From G965197675 sp965197675 (lineage in GTDB: Bacteria; Chloroflexota; Dehalococcoidia; Plut-88900): a DNA stretch of 64,000 nt. Position numbers and translations under genes: made by a program. This document shows positions 52,523 to 61,436 of the stretch, piece after piece (positions within the stretch are counted from its first letter, which is position 1; each line of letters opens with the position of its first letter). The notes beneath the pieces are model-generated. The model was not told the origin of the DNA, did not search any database, and saw nothing but the letters and a program-made list of their open reading frames with translations. The stretch spans positions 1,488,001 through 1,552,000 of the forward strand of contig OZ240221.1 of the NCBI GenBank assembly GCA_965197675.1, in the 5' to 3' direction.

Positions 52523-52677
52523 ACCACAAACGCGCCGGATATTGCCTCTTTCTCCCCGACGTCGCCTCTCTCATGCTCCCCCTCGGCCTGCCTGCCATGA
52601 TTACTGGCCAGGCAGGTATCATGACCTTAGAGCAGTGCGGCGGGTTGCTTTGTGGTCTCGCGCCCGCAGCGGCGCCG

Positions 52678-55191
52678 TCACAGCGAGCGCACGGCCTCCT
52701 CAATGGCGGTCGTGGCGTCCTGGTAGGCGGTCTTAGGAGGAAAGATCAGCGGCTCCCCAAAGCGTATTTCCACTGACCCGCGCCGCAGTATCGGGTACTT
52801 GGCCGGGGTGCCCATCCGGTTGATGTGCAGCTTCACCGGCACCACGGGCAGCCGCCCCTCCACTGCAACCAGGCCCGTACCGTTCATAAATGGCAGGATG
52901 GGCCCGCCAACCGTCAGCTTACCCTCTGGGTAGATGAGGACCGACCAGCCGCTGTCCAGGATCCTGCCCATGTTCTCCAGACTGGGTCGGATCGGCCCGT
53001 CCTGGGCCAGGGGAAAGCCGTTACCCAGCAGCGGGTTCAACACCGAGCGCATGGGGTTCCTCCACAGCTTGCCGGCTGCGGCGATGGCTAGGCGACAGCG
53101 CCAAACCTGGGGTATGGCCTTGATGATGAGGAGGTTGTCCAGCCCAAGGTTGTGGTTGGAGGCGAACAGGACGGGGCCCTCCACTCCCCGGAGCCTCTCC
53201 CGCCCCGTGACCCTGAGGCTATATGGCGCCAGCACCATCGGGAATAGCATCGCCCGTTGTAGAAAGCCCCGGGCCATGCGGCACCACCATCGCATTCCCC
53301 AGGCAGGGAAGCGGGTCATCGGTGGGTTGCTCGCGCCCTCGTCCAGCATTCGCTGCAACTGCTCCACGGTGGTGTCCGAGCCCACCTGGCTGTCATCCAT
53401 GTACACACCTAGGTGGGTCTCGATGGCCGACAGCAGCTCCACCCTGCCCAGGGAGTCCAGCCTCAGGTCCTCGCCTAGGGTCCTGCTTGGGGCCACCTCC
53501 GAGGCGTCTACCAGGGCTACCTCGGCGATGACGGCCGCAAGGCTCCGGACCCCGTCCCGGCGGCTGTGTGGCCGCCGAGGGCCGCAGGGAGTCTCCTTCG
53601 AGGGGGCGGTCCTGCCCTGGAGAGCGTCTATGAGCACCGGCTTCTTGACCTTCAGGGTGTGGGTACGAGGGAAGTCCTCATCCGGCCAGACGGTGAAGCC
53701 ACGGATCCTCTGCTGCTCCGCCAGTTGTGCGTTGGCCCATGCAACGATGAGCTCCGGGTCCTGACCGTCGCTGAGGATGAGGGCCGCGTGCACCTCCACC
53801 GCGCTGCCCATCTCCAGCCCCACCACCGCCGAGTCGGTCACGCCGGGGTGTCGGTTGAGCACCGCCTGGATGTCGTCCGGGTAGACGTTTTGACCGCTTG
53901 GAAGCACTATCATGTCCTTCACGCGTCCTCGTATGTGAAGGAAGCCCTCATCGTCGAAGTAGCCTAGGTCGCCGGTCCTGTACCAGCCGTCGACGAAGGC
54001 CGCGGCTGTCTGCTCCGAGGCATTGTAGTAGCCGGGCGAGATGCTTTCGCCCCGCACCAGTATTTCCCCTTCATCGCTGATCACTACCTCCACGTTGGGC
54101 AGAGGACGCCCCACCGAGTCCGGTCTCCGTTCCTTCAGGGTGTGGTTGCTTATCACCGGGGACGCCTCCGTTGTGCCGTAGCCCTGCACTATCTTCACCC
54201 CCATCAGTTCCCACTTCCGGCCCAGTTCCGGGTTCAGCGCCGCCCCGCCGGAGACGACGAAGTCCAGCTTCCCCCCGAACTGCTTGTGGACACGCCTGAA
54301 CAGGTGCCGCCTGAGGGGAAAAGGCATCTTCCTCGCCACCTTCATCAGCTTGCTCCAGAGCGCCTCCTTCCCCTGGCTCCTAACCTCCCGCTCTATGCCG
54401 TTCATCAGCAGCTCCAGCCCCTGGGGCACCAGTAGCATGGTGGTGATGCGACGCTCCCGCATGGTTCGGGCCAGCACTGTCGGCTGGCGGCTGGTGGGAT
54501 ATGTGACGCTGGCGCCGAAGTGGAGCACGGCCAGCAGGCCGCCCATCTGCTCGTACATGTGGCTAAGCGGCAGGATTGAGAGGAGGCGGCTGGAGGTGTC
54601 GCAGGCGATGTACTGGGTAATGCCCTCTATGTTGGCGGTCAGGTTCCTGTGGGTCAGCATAACACCCTTGGGGTCGCCCGTTGTGCCGGATGTGAACATG
54701 ATCTCCACCAGGTCGTCAGGGCCTATCTCCACCGGGGACGGCTCCGGCAGGCCGTGAATGGCGCCCTCCATCTCTTCGAAGGTGACCTCCGGAACGCCCA
54801 ACTCGGCGTCGCCCTTGGGCGTGTAGCGCGACGTGAAGGCCAGCTTGGGCGATATGCGGGCGATCACTCGCTCCACGTAGTCCGGCGCACTGCGAAGGTC
54901 CAGCGGCACCACCACTACCCCAGCCCTCACGCAGCCGAAGAAGGCCAGCACCCACTGCGGCGAATTGGGGCCCCACAGCACCACCTGGCCCCCCTTGGAC
55001 ACCCCGCGAGCCTGAAGCAGCGCGGCCACCCGCCCTGACTCGCTCCACAGCCGTTGGTAGGACCAGCGCTGGTATCGGAAGCCCGGCTTGAACAGCAGGG
55101 CGTCCCGGGGTCCGTGTCTCTCCACCACGCCGCGCAGGAACTCCGTAACGGTATCCCCTACAGTATTACCTTTGGAAGCTGTACTAGTCAT
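52678..55191 (-). CDS. Fusion of acyl-adenylating ligase, acyl carrier protein and PlsC-type acyltransferase
   Basis: 837 residues in three domains. (1) ANL ligase, residues 1-540: MFTSGTTGDPKGVMLTHRN, YGTTEASPVISNH, GWYRTGDLGYFDDEG and KDMIVLPSGQNVYPDDI. (2) Carrier domain, about 550-635, with the phosphopantetheine serine in RLDSLGRVELLSA (about 579). (3) PlsC acyltransferase, about 640-837, with HX4D in SNHNLGLDNLLI, IYPEGKLTVGG and LPVVPVKLH. A fatty acid could be activated, loaded on the built-in carrier and passed to a glycerolipid. E. coli Aas combines acyltransferase and ligase in the opposite order without a carrier. The start is ATG 55191. Confidence 0.88.
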   Translation of the reverse strand: MTSTASKGNTVGDTVTEFLRGVVERHGPRDALLFKPGFRYQRWSYQRLWSESGRVAALLQARGVSKGGQVVLWGPNSPQWVLAFFGCVRAGVVVVPLDLRSAPDYVERVIARISPKLAFTSRYTPKGDAELGVPEVTFEEMEGAIHGLPEPSPVEIGPDDLVEIMFTSGTTGDPKGVMLTHRNLTANIEGITQYIACDTSSRLLSILPLSHMYEQMGGLLAVLHFGASVTYPTSRQPTVLARTMRERRITTMLLVPQGLELLMNGIEREVRSQGKEALWSKLMKVARKMPFPLRRHLFRRVHKQFGGKLDFVVSGGAALNPELGRKWELMGVKIVQGYGTTEASPVISNHTLKERRPDSVGRPLPNVEVVISDEGEILVRGESISPGYYNASEQTAAAFVDGWYRTGDLGYFDDEGFLHIRGRVKDMIVLPSGQNVYPDDIQAVLNRHPGVTDSAVVGLEMGSAVEVHAALILSDGQDPELIVAWANAQLAEQQRIRGFTVWPDEDFPRTHTLKVKKPVLIDALQGRTAPSKETPCGPRRPHSRRDGVRSLAAVIAEVALVDASEVAPSRTLGEDLRLDSLGRVELLSAIETHLGVYMDDSQVGSDTTVEQLQRMLDEGASNPPMTRFPAWGMRWWCRMARGFLQRAMLFPMVLAPYSLRVTGRERLRGVEGPVLFASNHNLGLDNLLIIKAIPQVWRCRLAIAAAGKLWRNPMRSVLNPLLGNGFPLAQDGPIRPSLENMGRILDSGWSVLIYPEGKLTVGGPILPFMNGTGLVAVEGRLPVVPVKLHINRMGTPAKYPILRRGSVEIRFGEPLIFPPKTAYQDATTAIEEAVRSL

Positions 55192-55279
55192 GGGCTAGGT
55201 CTTTGCTGGTTGCATCTCTTTGCCGGGCCGGGTGTGATCTATGAATATCTGGTCTTGAACATAATAGGATGTGTAGACA

Positions 55280-56119
55280 TCAGCAGTGGACGGTAATGTC
55301 TGGGCCGTCCCGCTGCTCCAATCTCGCGCTGTGAGCTTCGATCAACCTCTGAAGCGCAGTACGCGAACCCCTGCGCATGGGCGGAAAGTGACTGAAGCAG
55401 ATGGCGTCGAAGTCTAGGGCTAGGAGCTTCACCAGGGACCTCATCGCCTGGTTGGGACAGCGTGTTACCCAGCCCGCCGGCGGGCCCAGTCTCCAGGCCA
55501 GCTTGTACTGGAGGGCATCTCCGACGATGATAGTCTCTTTTGCCGGGATGTGGATAGCTATGCTGCCAACAGTGTGGCCGGGAAGGTGCACCGCCCGTAC
55601 GTCCATTGGAAAGGGGATAACGTCGCCGTCCTCCAGGCGTCGATCAACGGCGACGGGGTCTCCCATCAGCTTGCTGGTCAAGGGATTCATCACTTTGGCC
55701 AGCAAGCTGCCCTGCAGGGGGTCTAAAGGTGGAACGATGCCTTCGATTACGTCGGCATCCAGCCTGTGTGCGGCGACCTCGATATCCGTCCCTGAGACCA
55801 GCTTACCAAGACCTCCCGAATGGTCGGGATGAGCGTGGGTAATCACCACCCGTTCTACCTGGTATCGCGACAGGCCCATGGATCGCAGCCCCCGTGCGAT
55901 AGGGCCGGCGCTTCCCCTCGACCCTGCGTCCACCATCAACACGGCGTCTCCTTCCACCAGGATGGTAACCCTGGCGCCGAGAGCCCGGATCTGGAACACT
56001 CCTTCGGTAACCTTTATCGGCCGACCGAATAGCAAGGCCTTGACCAGTTGAACACGACCTCCACAAAGTTTGACCAGGCAATTATCTCTTACAACTCCCC
56101 TGCCTGTCGACCCTCTCAT
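55280..56119 (-). CDS. MBL-fold metallo-hydrolase
   Basis: 279 residues with the metallo-beta-lactamase motifs: THAHPDHSGG (HxHxDH), the His in HLPGHTVGSIAIH, Asp in IIVGDALQYK and the last His in ICFSHFPPM. Possible activities include hydrolase on thioesters, lactones or hydroxyacylglutathione; none can be chosen. The first 30 residues (MRGSTGRGVV onward) may be an extension, with the core beginning at VTEGVFQIRAL; the ATG at 56117-56119 has no strong ribosome binding site. Located 88 bases from the ligase-acyltransferase fusion, same strand. Confidence 0.88.
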   Translation of the reverse strand: MRGSTGRGVVRDNCLVKLCGGRVQLVKALLFGRPIKVTEGVFQIRALGARVTILVEGDAVLMVDAGSRGSAGPIARGLRSMGLSRYQVERVVITHAHPDHSGGLGKLVSGTDIEVAAHRLDADVIEGIVPPLDPLQGSLLAKVMNPLTSKLMGDPVAVDRRLEDGDVIPFPMDVRAVHLPGHTVGSIAIHIPAKETIIVGDALQYKLAWRLGPPAGWVTRCPNQAMRSLVKLLALDFDAICFSHFPPMRRGSRTALQRLIEAHSARLEQRDGPDITVHC

Positions 56120-56120
56120 T

Positions 56121-56822
56121 CTACAGCTGGGGTGTTTCCAGCCGATCTCCGCACCTAATGCAGAGGCCAGCGTCGGGCCGATTTATGCCGCCGCAATTAC
56201 TGCAATAGAGGCTCGCTGACGGCCTCTCTTCGCTCATGCCACAATAGATGCAATACCTGTTTGCTACGCTTATAAGCCTTCGGTACCTCGGACACTGTAC
56301 TCTGAGGTAGTTCCGTCTGTACCGAAAAGGCGAAACCAGGCGGGCCTACTTGAACCTACTCAATGCCCACCACAATCCCAGTCCTGCAATAGCGAGACTG
56401 CCCAAGGGGAAAATGAACAAGCCAACGCTAAACAGTCCATGGACCACTGCAGCTACAACGATAGAAGCGGCAACCGCAGGGCGAGCAGGGTCGCTTTGAT
56501 GTGCTTGCCCCCCAGGGCATACCCTCAGGAACTGCCAAATATAACGTGTGCCAAAGTGCTCAAAGGCGCCCGGAGAATCATCACCTCCGGTCCGAACTGC
56601 AATATGTAAGCGAGATTCTCCAAGGAAGCAAACCCCAAGCTAGCGGCCGCCGCATCCTGTACAGTAGATAGCCCCTTCGACTACTGGACGGTCGCAGTTT
56701 GGACAGCGCACTCCCAATACTTTGCTCTTCCCCGATGTATTCAGGAATTCGGTAGACTTGCTATTCGAACCACATGACGAGTGAGGGTCGATTAAGCTAG
56801 GCGAAGGTCTATCCCCACACAT
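56121..56822 (-). pseudogene. Zinc-ribbon / membrane / zinc-ribbon gene interrupted by two UAG codons
   Basis: One minus-strand frame stays open over 702 bases except for two in-frame TAG codons (plus 56640-56642 and 56346-56348), and ends at a third TAG (56121-56123). The first part has a zinc ribbon, RCPNCDRPVVEGAIYCTGCG. The middle part encodes a hydrophobic stretch, PAVAASIVVAAVVHGLFSVG followed by FIFPLGSLAIAGLGLWWAL. The last part has cysteine pairs RYCIYCG, YCSNCGG and LCIRCGDR, but one cysteine partner is Tyr (QCPRYRR). Zinc-ribbon proteins with membrane helices are common, so this looks like a recently decayed gene; three separate small genes or readthrough are alternatives. Confidence 0.6.
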
Positions 56823-56868
56823 GCAGAGGATCCATACAGAGCATATTTTTCATGAATTGAGCGATTAG

Positions 56869-57679
56869 GGCCTGTTAACACTATGAGTTGAATTATGATA
56901 CAATTCTGGCATGGAAATAACCGAAGTCCAGTTTCAACGTATCGCGCCCCATCTCCCAGTGCAGCGGGGCAATGTCAGCCTTTCGAACCTGCGAGTGCTC
57001 AACGCAATCTTGTACGTCGCCGAGCATGGTTGCAAATGGCGGGGGTTGCCGGCCCGGTTTGGCAACTGGCATACCATCTACACCCGCATGAACCGCTGGT
57101 CCAAGAGCGGCGTACTGGACCGGATATTCGAACACCTCCAGAAGGAACAGATGGTGCGCATCAAGCTGGAGGCGGTTTCGATGGACAGCACTACCGTCAA
57201 GGTGCATCCCGACGGCACGGGTGCGTTAAAAAAAACGGACCCCAGTCCATCGGCAAGTCCCGCGGCGGCTGGACCACCAAGATTCATATGGTTGCCGCGG
57301 ATGCTCGAACAGCTATAACCTTTTCCCTCTCTCCAGGACAGGCCCACGACGCGCCGGAAGGGCGCAAGCTGCTGCACCATCTGGGGCCTCAGCATGGGAA
57401 CCCGTCTCTGCTGATGGACCGGGCATACGAGGGAAACGAGACCCGCCAGTTGGCGTTAGCGCTGGGGTTCACACCTGTCGTTCCGCCGCTGAAGAGCCGG
57501 ATTGACCCTTGGGAATACGACCGGGAGATATACAAGAAGCGCAACGAAATCGAGCGGCTATTCCGTCGGCTGAAGGGATTTCGCCGCATCTTCTCTCGCT
57601 TTGACAAGCTCGACGTACTCTTCCTGGGATTCATCCTATTCGGGTTCATTATCGATGCACTACGTTAGTGTTAACAGGC
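56869..57679 (+). mobile_element. IS5-type insertion sequence, 811 bp
   Basis: Perfect 15-bp terminal inverted repeats GGCCTGTTAACACTA lie at 56869-56883 and 57665-57679. They are flanked by 4-bp direct repeats TTAG (56865-56868, 57680-57683), which fit the YTAR target duplication of IS5-type elements. Inside are two overlapping transposase frames joined through an A8 run. The element looks complete and recent. Confidence 0.93.
56911..57668 (+). CDS. IS5-family transposase, made by -1 frameshifting
   Basis: OrfA starts at ATG 56911 (MEITEVQFQRIAPHLPVQRG) and carries the N-terminal part with ILYVAEHGCKWRGLPARFG and the first catalytic Asp in SMDSTTVKVH. At 57228-57235 eight consecutive A residues precede C; a -1 shift there moves ribosomes into the second frame (KNGPQSIGKSRGGWTTKIH), which carries the second Asp in LMDRAYEGNETR and the Glu region KKRNEIERLFRRLKGFRRI. 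The second frame ends at a TAG inside the right inverted repeat. Without the shift, OrfA ends at 57318. Two-frame transposases of this type are known in the IS427 group. Confidence 0.88.
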
Positions 57680-57779
57680 CTTAGTCTAACCCCGCGTTAG
57701 GCGGGCCCTTGGGCGCGAAGAGAACGATTGACCACAAGGGTCACCCCTACGGAAGGCCCCCCCGACCCTTCCTAGGGAT

Positions 57780-57809
57780 GGATTCCCGTGTCAAGCACGA
57801 GAATGACGG
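57780..57809 (+). repeat. 30-bp unit D
   Basis: Exact GGATTCCCGTGTCAAGCACG unit followed by AGAATGACGG, 100 bases after the insertion sequence. Confidence 0.88.
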
Positions 57810-57829
57810 AAGAAGGCGCTGTATGACGT

Positions 57830-57859
57830 GGTAGGGGCGGTTCGCGAACCGCCCCTACC
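57830..57859. repeat. Perfect 30-bp palindrome
   Basis: GGTAGGGGCGGTTCG followed by its exact reverse complement. It forms a 15-bp stem with essentially no loop, and lies 100 bases downstream of the znuB stop. There is no T-run on either strand, so it resembles a REP-type palindrome more than a terminator. Confidence 0.85.
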
Positions 57860-57958
57860 ATTGTTGTTGCGGGGATTGCGTCGCATTAGGCCTATCCCCG
57901 GATTTGCGGGTGTCCCCCCAGCCTACGCCGCGGCCTCGGACTGTTGGGTGAACAGGGC

Positions 57959-58825
57959 TCAGGAATCGGCCGCGGGGCTATGGTCGGCAGGCGCGGCGGT
58001 GCCCAGCGCCCTCCAGGCCTTCTTCCAGACGGCCGCTATCCCGAAGGCCCCGGTGGCAACCAGGGCCATGGCAGGACCGGAGGGTAGGTCGGCGTGGAAG
58101 GATAGATATAGGCCAACCACCGCTGAGAGAGCGCCTATCAGCGCACCCACTATCATCACTCCCACGAACCTCTTGGCGAGCAGGTACGCTGTCGCTGCGG
58201 GGGTTATGAGCATCGCCATGACCAGAACGATCCCCGCTGCCTGGATGCCAATCACGATGACCAGAGCGAGGAGGGTCAGGAGCACGTATTCCACCAATCC
58301 CGTCTTGATTCCGACCACCGTCGCTCCCACAGGGTCAAAGGTCGTGTACACCAGTTGGCGATGGAACGCATAGAGCCCCACCAGCACCACCGCCGCCAAC
58401 CCCAGCGAAACGTAAACGTCCGTTTGCGATACGCCAAGCACTTGGCCAAGCAGCAGGTCTTCGATGTTGACGTTGACGTTGTCGGCTCTGGAAAGCATTA
58501 CCAGGCCCAGGGCGAACATGCCGGCAAAGACTATGCCGATGGACGTGTCTTCGCTGATGCCTGTACGCCGGGCGACTGAACCCATCAGCAAAGCAATTAG
58601 GATTCCCGTGGGTACGGCTGCATAGAAGGGGCTGATTCCCAGCAGGAAAGCGATCACCATGCCCGGCAGTACCGAATGTGCCAAGGCATCGCCCATGAAT
58701 GCCCGTCCGCGCGTAATGACGTAAGCGCCCAGGACGGGACACATCACCCCGACGAGCACGGACACGATCAGCGCCCGGACCATGAAGCTGTGTTCGAACG
58801 GCTCAACGATGTAGTCTATCATCAC
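57959..58825 (-). CDS. znuB: Zinc ABC transporter permease
   Basis: 288 residues, ABC-3 family permease with about eight hydrophobic segments. Typical sequences are VGVMCPVLGAYVITRGRAFM, GDALAHSVLPGMVIAFLLGI, VGIKTGLVEYVLLTLLALVI and IQAAGIVLVMAMLITPAATA. The ABC-3 family carries zinc, manganese or iron; the adjacent acidic, His-containing binding protein and the Zur-like regulator favour zinc. Its start overlaps the znuC stop by four bases. Confidence 0.92.
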   Translation of the reverse strand: MMIDYIVEPFEHSFMVRALIVSVLVGVMCPVLGAYVITRGRAFMGDALAHSVLPGMVIAFLLGISPFYAAVPTGILIALLMGSVARRTGISEDTSIGIVFAGMFALGLVMLSRADNVNVNIEDLLLGQVLGVSQTDVYVSLGLAAVVLVGLYAFHRQLVYTTFDPVGATVVGIKTGLVEYVLLTLLALVIVIGIQAAGIVLVMAMLITPAATAYLLAKRFVGVMIVGALIGALSAVVGLYLSFHADLPSGPAMALVATGAFGIAAVWKKAWRALGTAAPADHSPAADS

Positions 58826-59583
58826 ACGCTCCCCCCGGGACTGAAGTGGTTAGGATCGAATTCGATTCCGTGGGATCCGTACAGCTCCTCGAGCACTTCC
58901 GGAGTGAACGCATCCTCGGGAGGGCCGCAGGCGCACACGTGATGGTTGATGCACAGGACCTGGTCGAAGCGTTCGGCTAGATTGGTAAGGTCATGGGTGG
59001 CGAGGAGCACGACCCTGCCCTCGTCGCGCAGTGACTGTAGAACCTTTACGATCTCTTCTTGGGCGCCCATGTCAACGCCGCTGAACGCCTCGTCCAGCAG
59101 AATTACGCTGGCCTCCTGGGCCAATGCCCGGGCTATAAAAACCCTTTGACGCTGGCCGCCGGATAGCTGGGTCATCAGGGACGAGCGCTGCTCCCACAAT
59201 CCGACCCGTCCGAGACAGACCCGGACCATCTCTCTCTCTCTCTTGCCAGGCCGCCTGAACAGTCCAACGTTGCAACAGCCCATGGTCACCACGTCCTGAA
59301 CGGTGGCCGGAAAGACCCAATTGATAGCGGCGCGTTGAGGAACGTATGCCAGCGCTCTCCTTGAGGTCGCAGCGCCCCGCAGGGTAACCGTGCCCTTTGT
59401 GACCGGTAGGACTCCTGCAATGGCGTCGAACAGGGTGCTCTTGCCCGCGCCGTTGGGGCCCAAGACGCCCATCAGCGTGCCAGGTCCAACGTCGAAAGTC
59501 ACGTCGGTCAACGCCGTGTGCCCGCCGCGCACCACGGTTACGTCCTCGACGGCTATTCCCGGTTCGAAGGTCATACTTGCCAA
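58822..59583 (-). CDS. znuC: Zinc ABC transporter ATP-binding protein
   Basis: 253 residues. Walker A is GPNGAGKSTLF, the ABC signature LSGGQRQRVFIARALA, Walker B VILLDEAFSGVD and the switch His in LLATHDLTNL. LAYVPQRAAINWVFPATVQD is typical of the metal-uptake ABC branch. The C-terminal tail has NHHVCACGPPEDAFTPEVLE, as in ZnuC/MntB-type ATPases. It starts 24 bases after znuA. Confidence 0.94.
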   Translation of the reverse strand: MASMTFEPGIAVEDVTVVRGGHTALTDVTFDVGPGTLMGVLGPNGAGKSTLFDAIAGVLPVTKGTVTLRGAATSRRALAYVPQRAAINWVFPATVQDVVTMGCCNVGLFRRPGKREREMVRVCLGRVGLWEQRSSLMTQLSGGQRQRVFIARALAQEASVILLDEAFSGVDMGAQEEIVKVLQSLRDEGRVVLLATHDLTNLAERFDQVLCINHHVCACGPPEDAFTPEVLEELYGSHGIEFDPNHFSPGGSV

Positions 59584-59607
59584 CTTTTCTCCTCCAGCCT
59601 TAGCGTC

Positions 59608-60873
59608 TCATCTCAAGGCCTCTACTATGCGCTCGACGTTGGTCCTCACCATGCCTATGTAGGTCCCGGCATCGGTGTCTCCGCCGCCGAGGGAGCCTGA
59701 GTAGAGGCGCACCAGCGTTGCGCCGGACTCCGTCGCCACGGCGTTGGCCAATCGTTCGCTCACCGTCGTCTCTCCGAACACCGCAGGGGCGTTGTTTTCC
59801 GTGACTTCTTCAACCAGGTTCGCCAGGTCTTTCGGAGAGGGATCGACCTCAGTGGTTCCTGATAGAATGACCCCCACAACCTCGAACCCATAGAGATTGG
59901 CGAAGTACCCCAGACTGTCGTGAGATGTCACAAGCAGCCTGCGCTCCTCTGGGACGGTTCTGACTTGTCCCTCCGTCCACGCGTGAAGCTCGTCGAGCTG
60001 CGTGTTGTATGCCGCTGCATTGGTACTGTAGGCATCGCTGCTGCCAGGGTCAAGGGCCGATAGGCGCGAGGCGATGTCATCGACCACCAGCTTCACCCGA
60101 AGCGGGTCGAACCAGAAGTGGGGATCTTCGATGCCGTGACCGTGGCCTTCGTGCTCCTCCTCGCCTTCGGAAATGAGGGCTTCGATAGCCTCTATCGCTT
60201 CGCCGGCTTCCATACGCCCGTCGTCGGCATCCTGGACTATGGCCATAGCCATGGCGGGCAGATCGTCTTCGTCGCCGTGGTTCTCACCCTCCTCTTCGCC
60301 TTCAGTGCTTTCAAGCAGCTCCCTGATCTCTTCAAGGCCTTCCTCCGGGCCGATTTCACCCTCCTCCACCTCGTGGGCGATGTGGTTCAGTCCTTCTATG
60401 AGCTCCACCACCTCGACATGGGACTCGGCAAACTCTATCGGTTCGATCGAATCGGCTAGCTCGATGATGGTAGCCGGATCCTGTGCGGCGTTCTGCAGTA
60501 ACTCTCTGAGCCACGACTCCTCGAGCCCTAGTCCGACGGTCAGCACGAGATCTGCGTCGGCGACTCTTGCCACGTCTTGGGCGCCCGGCTGGAAGGAGTG
60601 AGGGTCGGCCCCGTTGGGAACCAAGTTGAATACCTCCACGTGTTCTCCTCCGATGTTCTCCACCCAGTCAGCCACTATGCCGGTGGTGGCGACTACGTTC
60701 ACGATGGTCGGTTCCGCCGAGGCCGTCGATGGCGACCCAGTCTCGGTTTGTCCCACGGTTGGCGTGGACTGGGTGTCATTGGAGCAGGCAGCGAGGCCCA
60801 GGACCATCACAAACGCCAGGAGCGTCGTTGCCCACAGGCTGGATACACGCCTATTAATACTTAGTATCATCAC
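59608..60873 (-). CDS. znuA: Zinc-binding lipoprotein with enlarged acidic loop
   Basis: 421 residues, about 100 longer than most ZnuA proteins. It has a lipoprotein signal peptide with lipobox LAAC (Cys30), so it is anchored outside the membrane. Metal-site histidines are in GADPHSFQPGAQD and DPHFWFDPLRV, plus the His in SHDSLGYFANLYG and Asp near the C-terminus. Between about residues 155 and 245 an acidic insertion contains two similar units (GPEEGLEEIRELLES and RMEAGEAIEAIEALIS), each followed by EGEEE and histidines (ENHGDED; EHEGHGHG). The start is a GTG at 60873 or the following ATG. Candidate Zur boxes lie at and upstream of the start. Confidence 0.9.
   Translation of the reverse strand: MMILSINRRVSSLWATTLLAFVMVLGLAACSNDTQSTPTVGQTETGSPSTASAEPTIVNVVATTGIVADWVENIGGEHVEVFNLVPNGADPHSFQPGAQDVARVADADLVLTVGLGLEESWLRELLQNAAQDPATIIELADSIEPIEFAESHVEVVELIEGLNHIAHEVEEGEIGPEEGLEEIRELLESTEGEEEGENHGDEDDLPAMAMAIVQDADDGRMEAGEAIEAIEALISEGEEEHEGHGHGIEDPHFWFDPLRVKLVVDDIASRLSALDPGSSDAYSTNAAAYNTQLDELHAWTEGQVRTVPEERRLLVTSHDSLGYFANLYGFEVVGVILSGTTEVDPSPKDLANLVEEVTENNAPAVFGETTVSERLANAVATESGATLVRLYSGSLGGGDTDAGTYIGMVRTNVERIVEALR
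60855..60869 (-). promoter_or_regulatory. Candidate Zur box at the znuA start
   Basis: On the minus strand the site reads TGATACTAAGTATTA, a 7-1-7 inverted repeat (TGATACT-N-AGTATCA) with one mismatch. It covers codons 2-6 of znuA. Fur-family boxes have the same 7-1-7 layout. Confidence 0.5.
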
Positions 60874-60944
60874 TGCCCAAGATCCTTTCCTTTATGTGTT
60901 CTGTTCAAATAGTGAGATTTACGGTGGCGCCGCAGTCTACCGTA

Positions 60945-60959
60945 TGATACTCAATCTCA
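60945..60959 (+). promoter_or_regulatory. Candidate Zur box in the zur-znuA gap
   Basis: TGATACTCAATCTCA shares the left half-site TGATACT with the other two boxes and five of seven bases of the right half. It lies about 75 bases upstream of znuA, where its promoter should be. Confidence 0.45.
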
Positions 60960-61001
60960 ATATGGGTCACGTTAGGCTTGTGTTGGGTTTCATGGGTCTA
61001 C

Positions 61002-61436
61002 CTAAGCCTCCCGGTTCTTACTGCACTTGTCGCAGATGACGTAGACCTCGATGCGGTGACCTACGATTTCGCCTGGGATGCCGCTGCCTAAGCCCTTCAT
61101 CAACCGCTCGACGGTAGTGGCGCGGAATTCGCCGACGTTGCCGCATCTGACGCATACCGTGTGGTGATGGTGTCCAACACGAGAGAGGCTGTACCTGGGA
61201 GCTCCGTCAAGGAGGTTCAACCTGCATATGACACCGACTTCCATCAGGAGCTTGATGGTCCGGAAGATAGTCGCCCTTCCCACTCCTGGCAGCTCATTGC
61301 TTATCTCCTCGGCGGTGAAGCCCTCCAGCTTCCCTTCCAGAATCCGGATGATGGCGCATCTCGGGGCTGTGGGGCGGTAGCCCCGGTCTTCAAGGACGGA
61401 CACGATGTCCGGGTGTGAGGTGAGAGGAGTCGTCAT
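61002..61436 (-). CDS. zur: Fur-family regulator, probably Zur
   Basis: 144 residues. The winged-helix domain includes RPTAPRCAIIRILEGKLEGF, TAEEISNELPGVGRATIFRT and IKLLMEVGVICRLNLLDG. The dimerisation domain has HHHHTVCVRCGNVGEF and VICDKCSKNREA, two CxxC pairs forming the structural zinc site of the family. Position upstream of znuA on the same strand, and shared operator-like sequences, point to a zinc-sensing repressor. A Fur or PerR assignment cannot be excluded from sequence alone. Confidence 0.85.
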   Translation of the reverse strand: MTTPLTSHPDIVSVLEDRGYRPTAPRCAIIRILEGKLEGFTAEEISNELPGVGRATIFRTIKLLMEVGVICRLNLLDGAPRYSLSRVGHHHHTVCVRCGNVGEFRATTVERLMKGLGSGIPGEIVGHRIEVYVICDKCSKNREA

